Assembly (NCBI GenBank): GCA_949471785.1
Contig: CASWRE010000001.1
Span: 124,001 to 188,000 of the forward strand
Direction of reading: 5' to 3'
From: an uncultured Lachnospiraceae bacterium
Lineage (GTDB): Bacteria > Bacillota > Clostridia > Lachnospirales > Lachnospiraceae
DNA: 64,000 nt
Shown here one piece after another: positions 36,828 to 45,021 of the stretch (position 1 is the first letter of the stretch; the number at the start of each line of letters is the position of its first letter). The notes under the pieces are model-generated. The model was not told where the DNA came from, ran no database searches, and worked only from the letters and a program-made list of their open reading frames with translations. A program made the translations under genes and the position numbers.

Positions 36828-38323
36828 CTCGCTTCACCTTCCTTCTTTTCCGCTTCTGTCAGACGGCCCACATCCGCCAGGGGCGCCCGTCCCCTGGCCT
36901 GTTCAAAGGCATAACCCGCCCGGAGAATATTTTTCTCCTTAAAGCAGTCCCCGATGAGCTGCAGACCGATGGGCAACCCTTTCGCGTCCATGCCGCAGGG
37001 AACCGTCATACCCGGCAGGCCGGCCAGATTTACAGAAATCGTATAGATATCCCCCAGATACATCTGAATCGGATCGCTCAAAGATTCGCCCAGCCGCGGC
37101 GCGGTGTAGGGCGCCGCCGGACCCAGGATCACGTCATATTTCGCAAAAGCTTCGTCAAAGGCCTTCTTGATCAGCGCCTTGGTGCGCAGAGCTTTCAGAT
37201 AATAGGCGTCGTAATACCCGGAACTCAAAACAAAGGAACCCAGCATGATCCGTCGTTTCACCTCGGGTCCGAAACCCTCGGACCGGGTCTTTTTATACAT
37301 ATGGTGGAGCCCCTCCGCATCCTCGCAACGATAGCCGTACTTCACGCCGTCAAACCGGGACAGATTAGAGCTGGCCTCCGCCGAAGCGATGACATAATAA
37401 GCCGGGATCGCGTACTCCACCAGACTTAAGTCAAATTGCTCCACCACGGCTCCCCGCTCTTTCAGTACCTGCGCGGCCTCAAGCACCGCCCGGCGCACCC
37501 CGGCGTCCAGGCCCTCTCCCAGATAATCCGCAGGAATACCGATGCGCATCCCTTTTACGTCATCTGCCAGGGCCGCGGTAAAATCCGTATCCTTCCGCGC
37601 CACCGAAGTACTGTCTCTGCAATCATGAGCGGCCAACACCTCCAGCAGGGCCGCGCAATCCGCCACATCCCGGCCTACCGGGCCGATCTGATCCAGAGAG
37701 GACCCGTATGCAATCAGACCATACCGGGATACCGTCCCGTAGGTGGGCTTGATACCCGTCACGCCGCAAAAAGAGCTGGGCTGGCGGATTGACCCGCCCG
37801 TATCCGACCCCAGAGCCAGAAAGCATTCCCCCGCCGCCACGGCCGCGCAGGAACCGCCGGAAGACCCCCCCGGCACATGCTCCGGATTCCAGGGATTTCT
37901 TGTCACGCCGAAAGCCGACGTCTCCGTGGTGGAACCCATGGCAAACTCGTCCATATTCGTTTTCCCCAGGATCACGGCCCCGGCATCCGTCAGGCGCTCC
38001 GCCGCGTCCGCACTGTATGTGGGCACAAAATTCTCCAGCATACGGGAACTGCAGGTGGTGCGCATCCCTTTCGTACATATGTTATCCTTCACCGCCACCG
38101 GTACCCCCGCCAGGGGACCGGCGAGCTCTCCGGCCTCTATCTTCTCCTGCGCCTGCTTCGCCCGCAGAAGCGCCCCTTCCTCGTCCACGGTCACGTAGGC
38201 ATGTACCGTACCCTCCACTTTCCGTATCTGTGCCAGAGAAGCCTTCGCAGCCTCTACAGCCGTGACTTCTTTATCCTTAATCTTCCTGCCCAGTTCCAGG
38301 GCAGTCATCTGCCATAACTCCAT
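36824..38323 (-). CDS. gatA: Aspartyl/glutamyl-tRNA amidotransferase subunit A
   Basis: 499 residues. Amidase-signature enzyme: catalytic Lys in VAVKDNICTKG, first Ser in GGSSGGSCAAVAAG and nucleophilic Ser in SDTGGSIRQPSSFCG. It releases ammonia from glutamine for GatB. AGGAGGAGG precedes the ATG; it lies 9 bases after gatC and overlaps gatB by 4 bases. Confidence 0.97.
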   Translation of the reverse strand: MELWQMTALELGRKIKDKEVTAVEAAKASLAQIRKVEGTVHAYVTVDEEGALLRAKQAQEKIEAGELAGPLAGVPVAVKDNICTKGMRTTCSSRMLENFVPTYSADAAERLTDAGAVILGKTNMDEFAMGSTTETSAFGVTRNPWNPEHVPGGSSGGSCAAVAAGECFLALGSDTGGSIRQPSSFCGVTGIKPTYGTVSRYGLIAYGSSLDQIGPVGRDVADCAALLEVLAAHDCRDSTSVARKDTDFTAALADDVKGMRIGIPADYLGEGLDAGVRRAVLEAAQVLKERGAVVEQFDLSLVEYAIPAYYVIASAEASSNLSRFDGVKYGYRCEDAEGLHHMYKKTRSEGFGPEVKRRIMLGSFVLSSGYYDAYYLKALRTKALIKKAFDEAFAKYDVILGPAAPYTAPRLGESLSDPIQMYLGDIYTISVNLAGLPGMTVPCGMDAKGLPIGLQLIGDCFKEKNILRAGYAFEQARGRAPLADVGRLTEAEKKEGEAR

Positions 38324-38332
38324 GTCCTCCTC

Positions 38333-38626
38333 CTACTCCACCGTCCGCGGTACCTGATACTGCCACTCCTTCGCCTCCGGCGCGTTTGCCAGCATTTGCT
38401 CCCTGTCGTCCCCGTTTGTCACCACGTCCTCCCGGAACACATTATGCACCGGGAACACATGGGACATGGGTTCCACGTCCGATGTATCCAACTCGTTTAA
38501 TTTGTCAATATAATCCAGCATACGGCCCATATCCTTCTTAGCCGCCTCCTTCTCCTCCGGAGACAGCTCCAGTTTGGCCAGAATGCCCACATAATCGATC
38601 ACCTCGTCACTTATCACATTTGCCAT
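38333..38626 (-). CDS. gatC: Aspartyl/glutamyl-tRNA amidotransferase subunit C
   Basis: 97 residues. IDYVGILAKLELSPEE and MLDYIDKLNELDTSDVEPMSH are the GatC signature; it wraps around GatA and GatB to stabilise the complex. AAAGGAGAAG before the ATG. First gene of the three-gene operon. Confidence 0.95.
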   Translation of the reverse strand: MANVISDEVIDYVGILAKLELSPEEKEAAKKDMGRMLDYIDKLNELDTSDVEPMSHVFPVHNVFREDVVTNGDDREQMLANAPEAKEWQYQVPRTVE

Positions 38627-38721
38627 ATTCTTCTCCTTTCATTCTGCCGCAATCCCGTCCGGTCACGGCAGCCTGACCGCGCCGGACAGTCCTCTTCTTC
38701 CGGCTGCCGGCCAGCGGCTGA

Positions 38722-39939
38722 TCACGGGAACTCCAGCTCCGGCGACAGATACACAGACTCGCCCTCCATGGCGCCCTCCAGCGTCACGGTCTCACCCTCG
38801 GCCAGAGTCAGGTTATAAAACACATCCCGGTATCCCTCCTCCGGACCGTAACCGGAGAGAAATATCATCCGGGTATCCCCGTCTTCCCTCTCCACCCGAA
38901 GCTCCACGATCCCGGAATCTTCATCCGGGGCGTAGCGCACATCATACCTGCCGGGAGCAATATCGGTTCCCACCGAATACTCCTCACCCGCAAGTACTTC
39001 CACATCCTCCAGAGAGACATCCGCCTCATAGGGTGTAAGCGCCTCCGTCTGGGCATTCTCCGCCTGAAATTCCAGTTCACAGCCGCCCTCCACCGTTACC
39101 CGGGCGCCGGGATACAGACGAAGATCTTCCACCTCGTTCCCGGGCTCCAGCCAACTGTAATACCATATGGCATTGTCCTCGTCCTCCACATAGAGGCCGC
39201 CCTTACCTTCCGATACCGTAACCTGATAGGTTCCCTGGGGGATCGTTTCACCTACCATATAATATCCCGCCGTCAGAGAGGCCGACCACGTCTCCCCGTC
39301 CGCCGGCATCTCATTCTTCACATAATCATAGAGATCCTCTGTGGTCCTCGCCTCATTTTCAGAGGTTTCAAATCCCGTATCTTCCTCCGGATCATTGCCG
39401 ATCTCCACCTCTATGCCGGTATTTTCGTCCAGCCAGTCCACGGCCTGTTCTGCTTTTTTCCCAAACCCGGAGAACCAATCCGGGAATTCCGTCACGACCG
39501 CTGACAAAAATCCCAAGACAACCCATAAAATCACAAACCATTTGATCACGGAAACCGGCCGCCGGCCGGCTGCGCCGCCCTTCGCCTTGCGTTCTTCTTT
39601 ACTGCCTGACGGTCTTCCGGCCGGACGGTTTTCCGTACCGCCGGATGTTCTTTCTGCCCGGCGTTTTCCGAAATCGCCGGATGCCCCTCCGGTCGGTCTG
39701 TTTTCGGATCTGCCCGTCTGCCGGCCGGCCTTCCGGCCGTTCGTCCCCACCGCTTTCTCTTCTTTCCCGGAAAGCGTTCGCTCATATTCTTTCTTTTGCT
39801 CCCGGGCTTCCGGACTGTATCTCCCGCAATCCTCATTCAACCGATACGTATGCTCTGCCATGCGGCTGTAATCCATCCCACAGTCCTGACAACGCCCATC
39901 CACAATCCGCCCGTCACAAATCACACACCGTCCAGCCAT
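38722..39939 (-). CDS. Zinc-ribbon, single-pass membrane protein with repeated extracytoplasmic domain
   Basis: 405 residues from the ATG at 39939, whose A is shared with the dapF TGA. N-terminal zinc ribbon CVICDGRIVDGRCQDCG (residues about 5-21), a charged Gly/Arg/Glu-rich stretch (about 55-125), one TM (VIKWFVILWVVLGFLSAVV), then an acidic external part. The external part holds two similar beta units: AGYYMVGETIPQGTYQVTV and GEEYSVGTDIAPGRYDVRY, each followed by a strand pair and a 'VTVEGG / VTLEGA' end. Not assigned to a function; resembles stress or signal-sensing surface proteins with an inside zinc ribbon. Co-transcribed with dapF. Confidence 0.75.
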   Translation of the reverse strand: MAGRCVICDGRIVDGRCQDCGMDYSRMAEHTYRLNEDCGRYSPEAREQKKEYERTLSGKEEKAVGTNGRKAGRQTGRSENRPTGGASGDFGKRRAERTSGGTENRPAGRPSGSKEERKAKGGAAGRRPVSVIKWFVILWVVLGFLSAVVTEFPDWFSGFGKKAEQAVDWLDENTGIEVEIGNDPEEDTGFETSENEARTTEDLYDYVKNEMPADGETWSASLTAGYYMVGETIPQGTYQVTVSEGKGGLYVEDEDNAIWYYSWLEPGNEVEDLRLYPGARVTVEGGCELEFQAENAQTEALTPYEADVSLEDVEVLAGEEYSVGTDIAPGRYDVRYAPDEDSGIVELRVEREDGDTRMIFLSGYGPEEGYRDVFYNLTLAEGETVTLEGAMEGESVYLSPELEFP

Positions 39940-40775
39940 CACAAATCAATCTCTCCCTCAAAAGCCACCGCCGCGGGGCCGGTCATATACACCAGGTTCT
40001 CCTCCCGATCCCAGCGGACCCGCAGATCCCCGCCCAGCAGATGCACCGTTACTTCATCCTCCGTATAACCATTCACCATCGAGGCCACCGCCGCGGCGCA
40101 GGCTCCCGTACCGCAGGCCAGCGTCTCCCCCGAGCCCCGCTCCCATACCCGCATCTCCAGGTTTTCGCGGTCCGTCACCCGGATAAACTCTGTATTGATC
40201 CTGTCCGGGAAACGCTCGTGATGCTCGAACAGCGGCCCGACTTTCTCTATATCCAGTCCCTTCACATCTTCCAGATAGACCACCACATGGGGATTTCCCA
40301 TGGAAACCCCGGTTATGGCATAAGTCACGCCGCCCACTTCGACAGGCTCCGCCACCACTTGCTCCCGCTCCGATATAATGGGAATTTTGGCCGCCGTAAG
40401 TTCCGGGCTGCCCATATTCACCCGGACAAACGACACTTTTCCGTCCTCCCCAATCGTCAGATCCAAAACCTTGATCCCGCTCTTTGTGTCCACACGAATC
40501 CTGGTCTGATCCGTCAGGCCGTAATCATACACATACTTCGCCACGCAGCGAATCCCGTTGCCGCACATGGCTCCTTCCGAGCCGTCGGCATTATACATGG
40601 CCATCTCAAAATCCGCCCGATCCGACGGCTTAATCAAAATCAGTCCGTCCGACCCAATCCCAAAATGCCTGTCGCTGACCCGTATCGCCAGCTCCCCGGG
40701 ATTCTCCACCTGTTCTTTAAAACAATTCACATACACATAGTCATTTCCTATCCCATGCATTTTCGTAAATTTCAT
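39939..40775 (-). CDS. dapF: Diaminopimelate epimerase
   Basis: 278 residues. Both catalytic Cys are present: GAMCGNGIRCV (about residue 72) and LACGTGACAAAV (about residue 218). N-terminus KFTKMHGIGNDYVYV is standard. It interconverts LL- and meso-diaminopimelate for lysine and peptidoglycan. It is 4 bases downstream of the ANTAR regulator gene and overlaps the zinc-ribbon gene by one base. Confidence 0.96.
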   Translation of the reverse strand: MKFTKMHGIGNDYVYVNCFKEQVENPGELAIRVSDRHFGIGSDGLILIKPSDRADFEMAMYNADGSEGAMCGNGIRCVAKYVYDYGLTDQTRIRVDTKSGIKVLDLTIGEDGKVSFVRVNMGSPELTAAKIPIISEREQVVAEPVEVGGVTYAITGVSMGNPHVVVYLEDVKGLDIEKVGPLFEHHERFPDRINTEFIRVTDRENLEMRVWERGSGETLACGTGACAAAVASMVNGYTEDEVTVHLLGGDLRVRWDREENLVYMTGPAAVAFEGEIDL

Positions 40776-40779
40776 ACGC

Positions 40780-41328
40780 TCACTCCTCCATCATACACAG
40801 CACCATTCCCGCTGTATCCGCCAGCGAATTTCCGCCGTCCATACTGCGTTTCTGCAGATACCGATGGGCCTCCCGCTCCGTGAAATGCCTCCGCTCCATC
40901 AAAAGCCGTTTCGCCCTGTCGATCACTGCCTGCTCCTGCGGATTCCGCTCCCTGGGCTGCCGGCCCCGCTTTTTCCCTGCGCGGCTCATCCGGCCCTCCA
41001 TAGTATCCACCGCCTGCAGAAGCTCATACGCCTTGAGAGGCATCGTCACCGAAGGAATCCCTCTGGCCACGCCGCCGCCAATCACTTTCCCGGAAGCCAC
41101 CAGAAGCATCTCAAATCCCGGCGGCATCGCCCCGTGAAGATGATGATACACCATGTCGGGCAGCTTATATCCCGATATTACGATGCCTCCGTGAAGACTG
41201 TCCATACATTCCAGGGCCTGGCTGCCGGTAGTACAGATATACTGGACGGAAAATCCGTGGCGGACAAGCAGGTTTTTCATACTTTTCGCATCCTCCAGCC
41301 GGGGAAATACCACAATAATATTGCCCAC
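40780..41328 (-). CDS. ANTAR-domain response-regulator-like protein
   Basis: 182 residues from the second GTG (41328), 7 bases after GGAGG; the GTG two codons earlier is too close. A receiver-like domain (about 1-110, GNIIVVFPRLEDAKSMKNLL) in which the phospho-acceptor area reads VISGYKLPD, lacking the normal Asp, is followed by an ANTAR domain (about 125-182, AVIDRAKRLLMERRHFTEREAHRYLQKRSMD). ANTAR proteins bind paired RNA hairpins and prevent termination, often for nitrogen genes. It sits 80 bases downstream of glnA, so a link to glutamine metabolism is likely, but its RNA target was not found here. Confidence 0.88.
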   Translation of the reverse strand: MGNIIVVFPRLEDAKSMKNLLVRHGFSVQYICTTGSQALECMDSLHGGIVISGYKLPDMVYHHLHGAMPPGFEMLLVASGKVIGGGVARGIPSVTMPLKAYELLQAVDTMEGRMSRAGKKRGRQPRERNPQEQAVIDRAKRLLMERRHFTEREAHRYLQKRSMDGGNSLADTAGMVLCMMEE

Positions 41329-41409
41329 TCTCACGCCTCCCCTTCTCTATATACGACCCGGAAAACCCATTCGTCCGCTTCCCACTGTCCGGGAACAACT
41401 ACCCCAAAG

Positions 41410-42750
41410 TCACACATTGTACAGATACTCTTCGACCTCCCACGGCGTGACCTGCTGCTGATACGTCCTCCACTCCTGCTTTTTCCCTTTCAGATAACTG
41501 CCGCTGTACTCTTTTCCCAGCACCGACAGTACAAACTCATCTTTCTCCATCTCCGTAATGGCCTCTCCCAGACTCATGGGCAGCTTCTCCAGGCCCAATT
41601 CCTCTTCGTCCTGCCGGCCCATCTGGTACAGATTGCCGGACACTTCCGGTGGCGGCAGAATCTGTTCCTGTATGCCGGAAAGCCCCGCGGCCAGACAGAG
41701 AGCCAGCGCAATATAAGGATTGGCAGACGGGTCGGGGTTCCGAAGCTCGATCCGGGTACCCACACCCGCAGGCCCGACGGCAGGCACCCGGATAAGGGGG
41801 CTCCTGTTCTGGGACGACCAGGCCAGATACACCGGCGCCTCATAGCCCGGTACCAGACGTTTGTATGAATTCACCAGTGGATTCAGCGCCGCCGACATTC
41901 CCTTGATATGCTTCAAAAGGCCGCCGATAAACCAGTATGCCTCTTTGCTCAGGCCTCTTTCGTCCCCGCCGTCCAGGAAGAGATTAGCGCCGTCCCCGTC
42001 ATGAAGGGACATATTCAGGTGCATACCGGAACCGTTGATGCCGGTGATGGGTTTCGGCATAAAAGACGCGTACATCCCATGCCCCTTGGCTATGGTGCGG
42101 ATGGCCATCTTGTACGTCATCAGGCTGTCCGCCGTCCGCAGAGCGGAATCATATTTGAAATCGATCTCATGCTGGCCGGGCGCCGCCTCGTGGTGGGTGG
42201 CTTCCACCTGGTACCCCATATCTTCCATGGTCAGCACCATGTCCCTGCGAAAATTCTCCCCCGTATCCACCGGTCCCACGTCAAAATATCCTGCTTTCTC
42301 ATAAGTACGAATCTCCGGCTTGCCATGCTCGTCACTCTCAAAAAGAAAGAACTCCAATTCCGGCCCCACCTTAAAATGATACCCCATCTCATGGGCTTCC
42401 CGCACCACCTTTTTCAATATATAACGGGAATCCCCCTCAAAAGGCGTGCCGTCATGACGGTACACATCACAGATCAGCCGGGCCACCTTGCCCTGCTGGG
42501 GCCGCCAGGGAAAAATACTGAACGTGTCCAGATCCGGACGCAGAACCATATCCGACTCTTCCACCCGCGCAAATCCCTGCACCGCGGAGCCGTCAAACAT
42601 ACACTGATTATTCAGAACTTTTTCCAGCTGCCCCACAGTGACCGCCATATTTTTCAGTTTTCCAAACATATCTGTAAACTGGAGGCGGATAAACTCCACG
42701 TCCTCTTCTTCTACCATCCTGAAAATATCTTCTTTATTATATACAGCCAT
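41410..42750 (-). CDS. glnA: Glutamine synthetase, type I
   Basis: 446 residues from the ATG at 42750 (MAVYNKEDIF), 8 bases after GGGAGG; the 22-codon upstream extension is not needed. Typical GSI blocks: LQFTDMFGKLKNMAV, KVGPELEFFLFE, VEATHHEAAPGQHEIDF, NGSGMHLNMSL, KRLVPGYEAPVYLAWS, RNRSPLIRVPA-like segment (here QNRSPLIRVPA), ELRNPDPSANPYIA. Length and lack of the Tyr-adenylylation loop suit the GSI-alpha type. It makes glutamine from glutamate, ammonia and ATP. The ANTAR gene follows. Confidence 0.96.
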   Translation of the reverse strand: MAVYNKEDIFRMVEEEDVEFIRLQFTDMFGKLKNMAVTVGQLEKVLNNQCMFDGSAVQGFARVEESDMVLRPDLDTFSIFPWRPQQGKVARLICDVYRHDGTPFEGDSRYILKKVVREAHEMGYHFKVGPELEFFLFESDEHGKPEIRTYEKAGYFDVGPVDTGENFRRDMVLTMEDMGYQVEATHHEAAPGQHEIDFKYDSALRTADSLMTYKMAIRTIAKGHGMYASFMPKPITGINGSGMHLNMSLHDGDGANLFLDGGDERGLSKEAYWFIGGLLKHIKGMSAALNPLVNSYKRLVPGYEAPVYLAWSSQNRSPLIRVPAVGPAGVGTRIELRNPDPSANPYIALALCLAAGLSGIQEQILPPPEVSGNLYQMGRQDEEELGLEKLPMSLGEAITEMEKDEFVLSVLGKEYSGSYLKGKKQEWRTYQQQVTPWEVEEYLYNV

Positions 42751-42787
42751 TGGCTCTACCTCCCTGTCGGATTCCTGTTTCGTCCTT

Positions 42788-42816
42788 ATACTACCATTCT
42801 TTTCTGTAAAATACAA
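42788..42816 (-). promoter_or_regulatory. Sigma-A promoter of glnA
   Basis: Minus strand TTGTAT, 17 bases, TAGTAT, about 38 bases before the ATG and downstream of the hairpin at 42867-42904. Confidence 0.55.
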
Positions 42817-42866
42817 TTCTTAAACACTTTCCTTTTAGCAGATCACAGCCTCCGGGCTATTTGCGC

Positions 42867-42904
42867 AAAAAGCCCCTGCATGATTTTCCATGCAGAAGCT
42901 TTTC
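42867..42904. terminator. Bidirectional terminator upstream of glnA
   Basis: AAAAGC-CC-CTGCATG pairs with CATGCAG-AA-GCTTTT around the loop ATTTTC; T-runs on both strands. It separates glnA from the nuclease remnant. Confidence 0.75.
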
Positions 42905-42971
42905 ATAATCATAAATTCCATGACATACAGCCGTGGATTTCCCCTCTTATTCAGTTACAGTGTTTTTCTGT

Positions 42972-43345
42972 TTACCTCTTTTTCCCATATTTTCTGAGAT
43001 ATTCCTGAGCTTTTGGGGCGGATATAGCCAACCTGGTTTGCAGCCGATTTACGATCTCCTCCACTGATTTGTCCACATGGCGCTCTTTTGTATAGGCTAT
43101 GGCTTTGTCCCTGGTTTCCTTTAACGGCACGCCCCCAAAAGGGAGAATTCTGCCCCATGGGTTTGCGACTTTTTTCGGATCTTTATATTGTCTCTGGAAG
43201 CCTGTAGGCTTTCCGCATATCCTCTGTGCTCAAGGACGGAGGATTCTTCTGTGTCACTGTCCTCAAGATCCTCTGGCTTAATTACCGGCTTTCCCTCAAA
43301 CAGGACGGCATTAAACAGATCGGCGATGACACGGTTAACGTCCAC
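42972..43345 (-). pseudogene. Rpn/PD-(D/E)XK-type nuclease family remnant, frameshifted with internal deletion
   Basis: The N-terminal part on the minus strand reads VNRVIADLFNAVLFEGKPVI, then DLEDSDTEESSVLE and RDNIKIRKKSQTHGAEFSLLG, as in the recombination-promoting nuclease/putative transposase family abundant in Lachnospiraceae. The frame then changes near 43130 and continues as PLKETRDKAIAYTKERH and EIVNRLQTRLAISAPKAQEY, ending KKR before TAA at 42972. The catalytic core is missing between the two parts. The two pieces may come from one gene or two. Confidence 0.55.
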
Positions 43346-43567
43346 TCTGTTTATACCATTGATAGAGTTACCTATAAAGGCGATATAACCGACTGCGAAC
43401 TTTGCGAAGAACCCCTGTCGGTCACAGAAATGTTATTGCTGGGCTGGCGGAAACGTTCCCGTTATTTATTTCTGACATTCTGTCCGGATAAACCCCAAAG
43501 TATGGAACTGGATATCCGGGCAGCCAAAAACGGAACCCCCTACAGCACACATATCGTTTTAGAATAG
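43340..43567 (+). CDS. Hypothetical gene fragment
   Basis: The plus-strand frame is open from 43226, but its first part is antisense to the nuclease remnant. From about 43340 it reads as plausible protein (VYTIDRVTYKGDITDCELCE ... LFLTFCPDKPQSMELDIRAA) and stops 17 bases before a strong terminator. It looks like the 3' end of a plus-strand gene cut by the remnant. Not recognised. Confidence 0.35.
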   Translation, partial: VHSVYTIDRVTYKGDITDCELCEEPLSVTEMLLLGWRKRSRYLFLTFCPDKPQSMELDIRAAKNGTPYSTHIVLE

Positions 43568-43584
43568 TGCAGAAAAATTGTCTC

Positions 43585-43638
43585 AAAGCTGTTCCGCGGG
43601 TTTACGCAATAAACGCCCCGTGTGCGGAACAGCTTTTT
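43585..43638. terminator. Strong bidirectional terminator
   Basis: AAAGCTGTTCCGC at 43585-43597 pairs with GCGGAACAGCTTT at 43624-43636, followed by more T on the plus strand. It ends both the plus-strand fragment and the minus-strand exported-protein operon. Confidence 0.85.
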
Positions 43639-43677
43639 TAATACATATGACGGCCCAGGCAGGCCAACCGAACCGCA

Positions 43678-44154
43678 CTACGACAATTTGCCGTCTTTAC
43701 TGCATGTCAAAATGACCATTTTTGTATGCGACCCTATGGCTTCTCCCCCTTTGTACTGCGTTCCCGTAGCTTTGGCTGTCGCCTGACTCCCGCTTTTTGA
43801 CGCAGAAGCATTACTGACCTTCCATGATGAGGAATAACACTTTGTCGAGACAGCGGATTTCGTACAGGTTGCTTTCTTACCATTATAAGAAAATGTCCCT
43901 TTCACAGAAACTTCCCACAATTTTGAACCGGACGCGGATCTGTAAATAATAGTTTTTTTACCCGAACGGACCGTAGAAGTTGAAAATGGCCGGATTATCG
44001 AGCCATCACTTACGATCTCTGTTATTGTAACAAAACAGCTGCCATCTTCCAGATATTCTATCTCTTCATTTTCCACATCAGGTAATTCGTCTGCCGCGTA
44101 TGCATTCACAGACAATAATACGCAACACAATAAAACCGCAATTATTTTTTTCAT
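43678..44154 (-). CDS. Small Sec-exported protein P1
   Basis: 158 residues. Signal peptide at 1-21 with probable cleavage after NAYA, followed by an acidic stretch (DELPDVENEEIEYLEDG). The main body is Ser/Lys/Thr-rich and beta-like: VRSGKKTIIYRSASGSKLWE, VKGTFSYNGKKATCTKS, SSWKVSNASASKSGSQATAK, with four Cys in the mature part. Not assigned to a known family with certainty. It follows the HAAS-like membrane gene by 56 bases and is the last gene before a strong terminator. A secreted peptide or small surface protein served by the upstream ABC transporter is the likely reading. Confidence 0.75.
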   Translation of the reverse strand: MKKIIAVLLCCVLLSVNAYAADELPDVENEEIEYLEDGSCFVTITEIVSDGSIIRPFSTSTVRSGKKTIIYRSASGSKLWEVSVKGTFSYNGKKATCTKSAVSTKCYSSSWKVSNASASKSGSQATAKATGTQYKGGEAIGSHTKMVILTCSKDGKLS

Positions 44155-44210
44155 TTTTTACCATTCCTTTCTAAAACACAGCCAAGACAGGAAAGACTCT
44201 TTCGCACTTC

Positions 44211-44600
44211 TTATTCATTGGGTAAATCTTCTATTATACTTTCTTCGTAAGTTATAAGTGAATCCCTGAACTCCTGAAGCGCACAATAATCATGATAATA
44301 CTCAACCGCAAACAAAAGTATGGCGAGCGCAAGCATTACTATGCACGCCAGCCGTATATATTTCGCAATATTTAAGCGTTTATAGAGGTAATTCACATCA
44401 GAACCCGTGATGTACTCGTTCACCACATCCTGCGGCGCGCCAAAACGGTCTTCAAAATCGGAGAGCGATGCCGCCGGATGCTCCAGTAGATACTCCTCCA
44501 GGCTGTTTTCCAGCCCTTTCAGAAAACGCCTTTCCGGAATCCCATATACGGGAAACAACGCCCGAACCCGCTTCATGTATTGTTTTTTTGTATCTTTCAC
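44211..44600 (-). CDS. Small HAAS/DUF1700-like membrane protein
   Basis: 129 residues. The N-terminal half (about 1-75) is helical and resembles the HAAS/DUF1700 region that accompanies PadR regulators (FLKGLENSLEEYLLEHPAAS then DFEDRFGAPQDVVNEYI). One TM (about 82-100) and a short acidic tail follow. It starts 12 bases after the padR stop. In PadR/DUF1700 pairs the membrane protein is thought to take part in signal sensing; partner and signal are unknown here. Confidence 0.75.
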   Translation of the reverse strand: MKDTKKQYMKRVRALFPVYGIPERRFLKGLENSLEEYLLEHPAASLSDFEDRFGAPQDVVNEYITGSDVNYLYKRLNIAKYIRLACIVMLALAILLFAVEYYHDYCALQEFRDSLITYEESIIEDLPNE

Positions 44601-44612
44601 TGCGCACCCCTT

Positions 44613-44972
44613 TCACCCGTTATCCGGAATATACTCTTGGGGCATGGAACCAAGCACAAGCCGGATTCCTCGATTTGTCCGAACGTAACTTTCCAGCAGC
44701 GTATCCAGATAGGCCTTCCCCTCGGGTTCCAAATGATAATATACCCTGGTCATTCGTTTACCCACCTGTCTTTTCTCGTCGCTGATATAGCCTTTGTCCA
44801 GCATCCGGTAAAGCGCGGGATACAGGGAACCCTCCGGCACCGCCAGAATTCCTTCCGAACGCTCTTTTATATATTGGGAAATCTGATAACCGTACAGATC
44901 CCCTTCCTGCAGAAGATATAGAAGAAGCATCTCTACAGAACCTTTTTTAAATGTATCTTGCTGTTTAGCCAT
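44613..44972 (-). CDS. PadR-family transcriptional regulator
   Basis: 119 residues. Winged helix with SVEMLLLYLLQEGDLYGYQI, VPEGSLYPALYRMLDKGYI and RVYYHLEPEGKAYL. PadR proteins repress genes for drug efflux or detoxification and are released by small ligands. GGAGAGGG precedes the ATG. It has its own promoter, overlapped by an AAG(G)TAT-ATACTT repeat, inside the ABC transporter cassette, suggesting autoregulation and control of the transporter. Confidence 0.92.
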   Translation of the reverse strand: MAKQQDTFKKGSVEMLLLYLLQEGDLYGYQISQYIKERSEGILAVPEGSLYPALYRMLDKGYISDEKRQVGKRMTRVYYHLEPEGKAYLDTLLESYVRTNRGIRLVLGSMPQEYIPDNG

Positions 44973-44987
44973 ACCCTCTCCTTTTTG

Positions 44988-45021
44988 AAGGTATTATAAC
45001 ATACTTAACAAATTAATTCAA
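44988..45021 (-). promoter_or_regulatory. padR promoter with palindromic operator
   Basis: Minus strand TTGAAT, 17 bases, TATAAT (44993-45021). AAGGTAT (44988-44994) and ATACTT (45001-45006) form a near-palindrome over the -10, a plausible PadR binding site. Confidence 0.55.

Noticed and set aside
42751-42960. ANTAR two-hairpin antitermination leader for glnA
   Set aside because: The hairpin at 42867-42904 has the loop GAAAAT (minus strand), not the A1/G4 hexaloop, no second hairpin was found, and a good promoter lies downstream of it.
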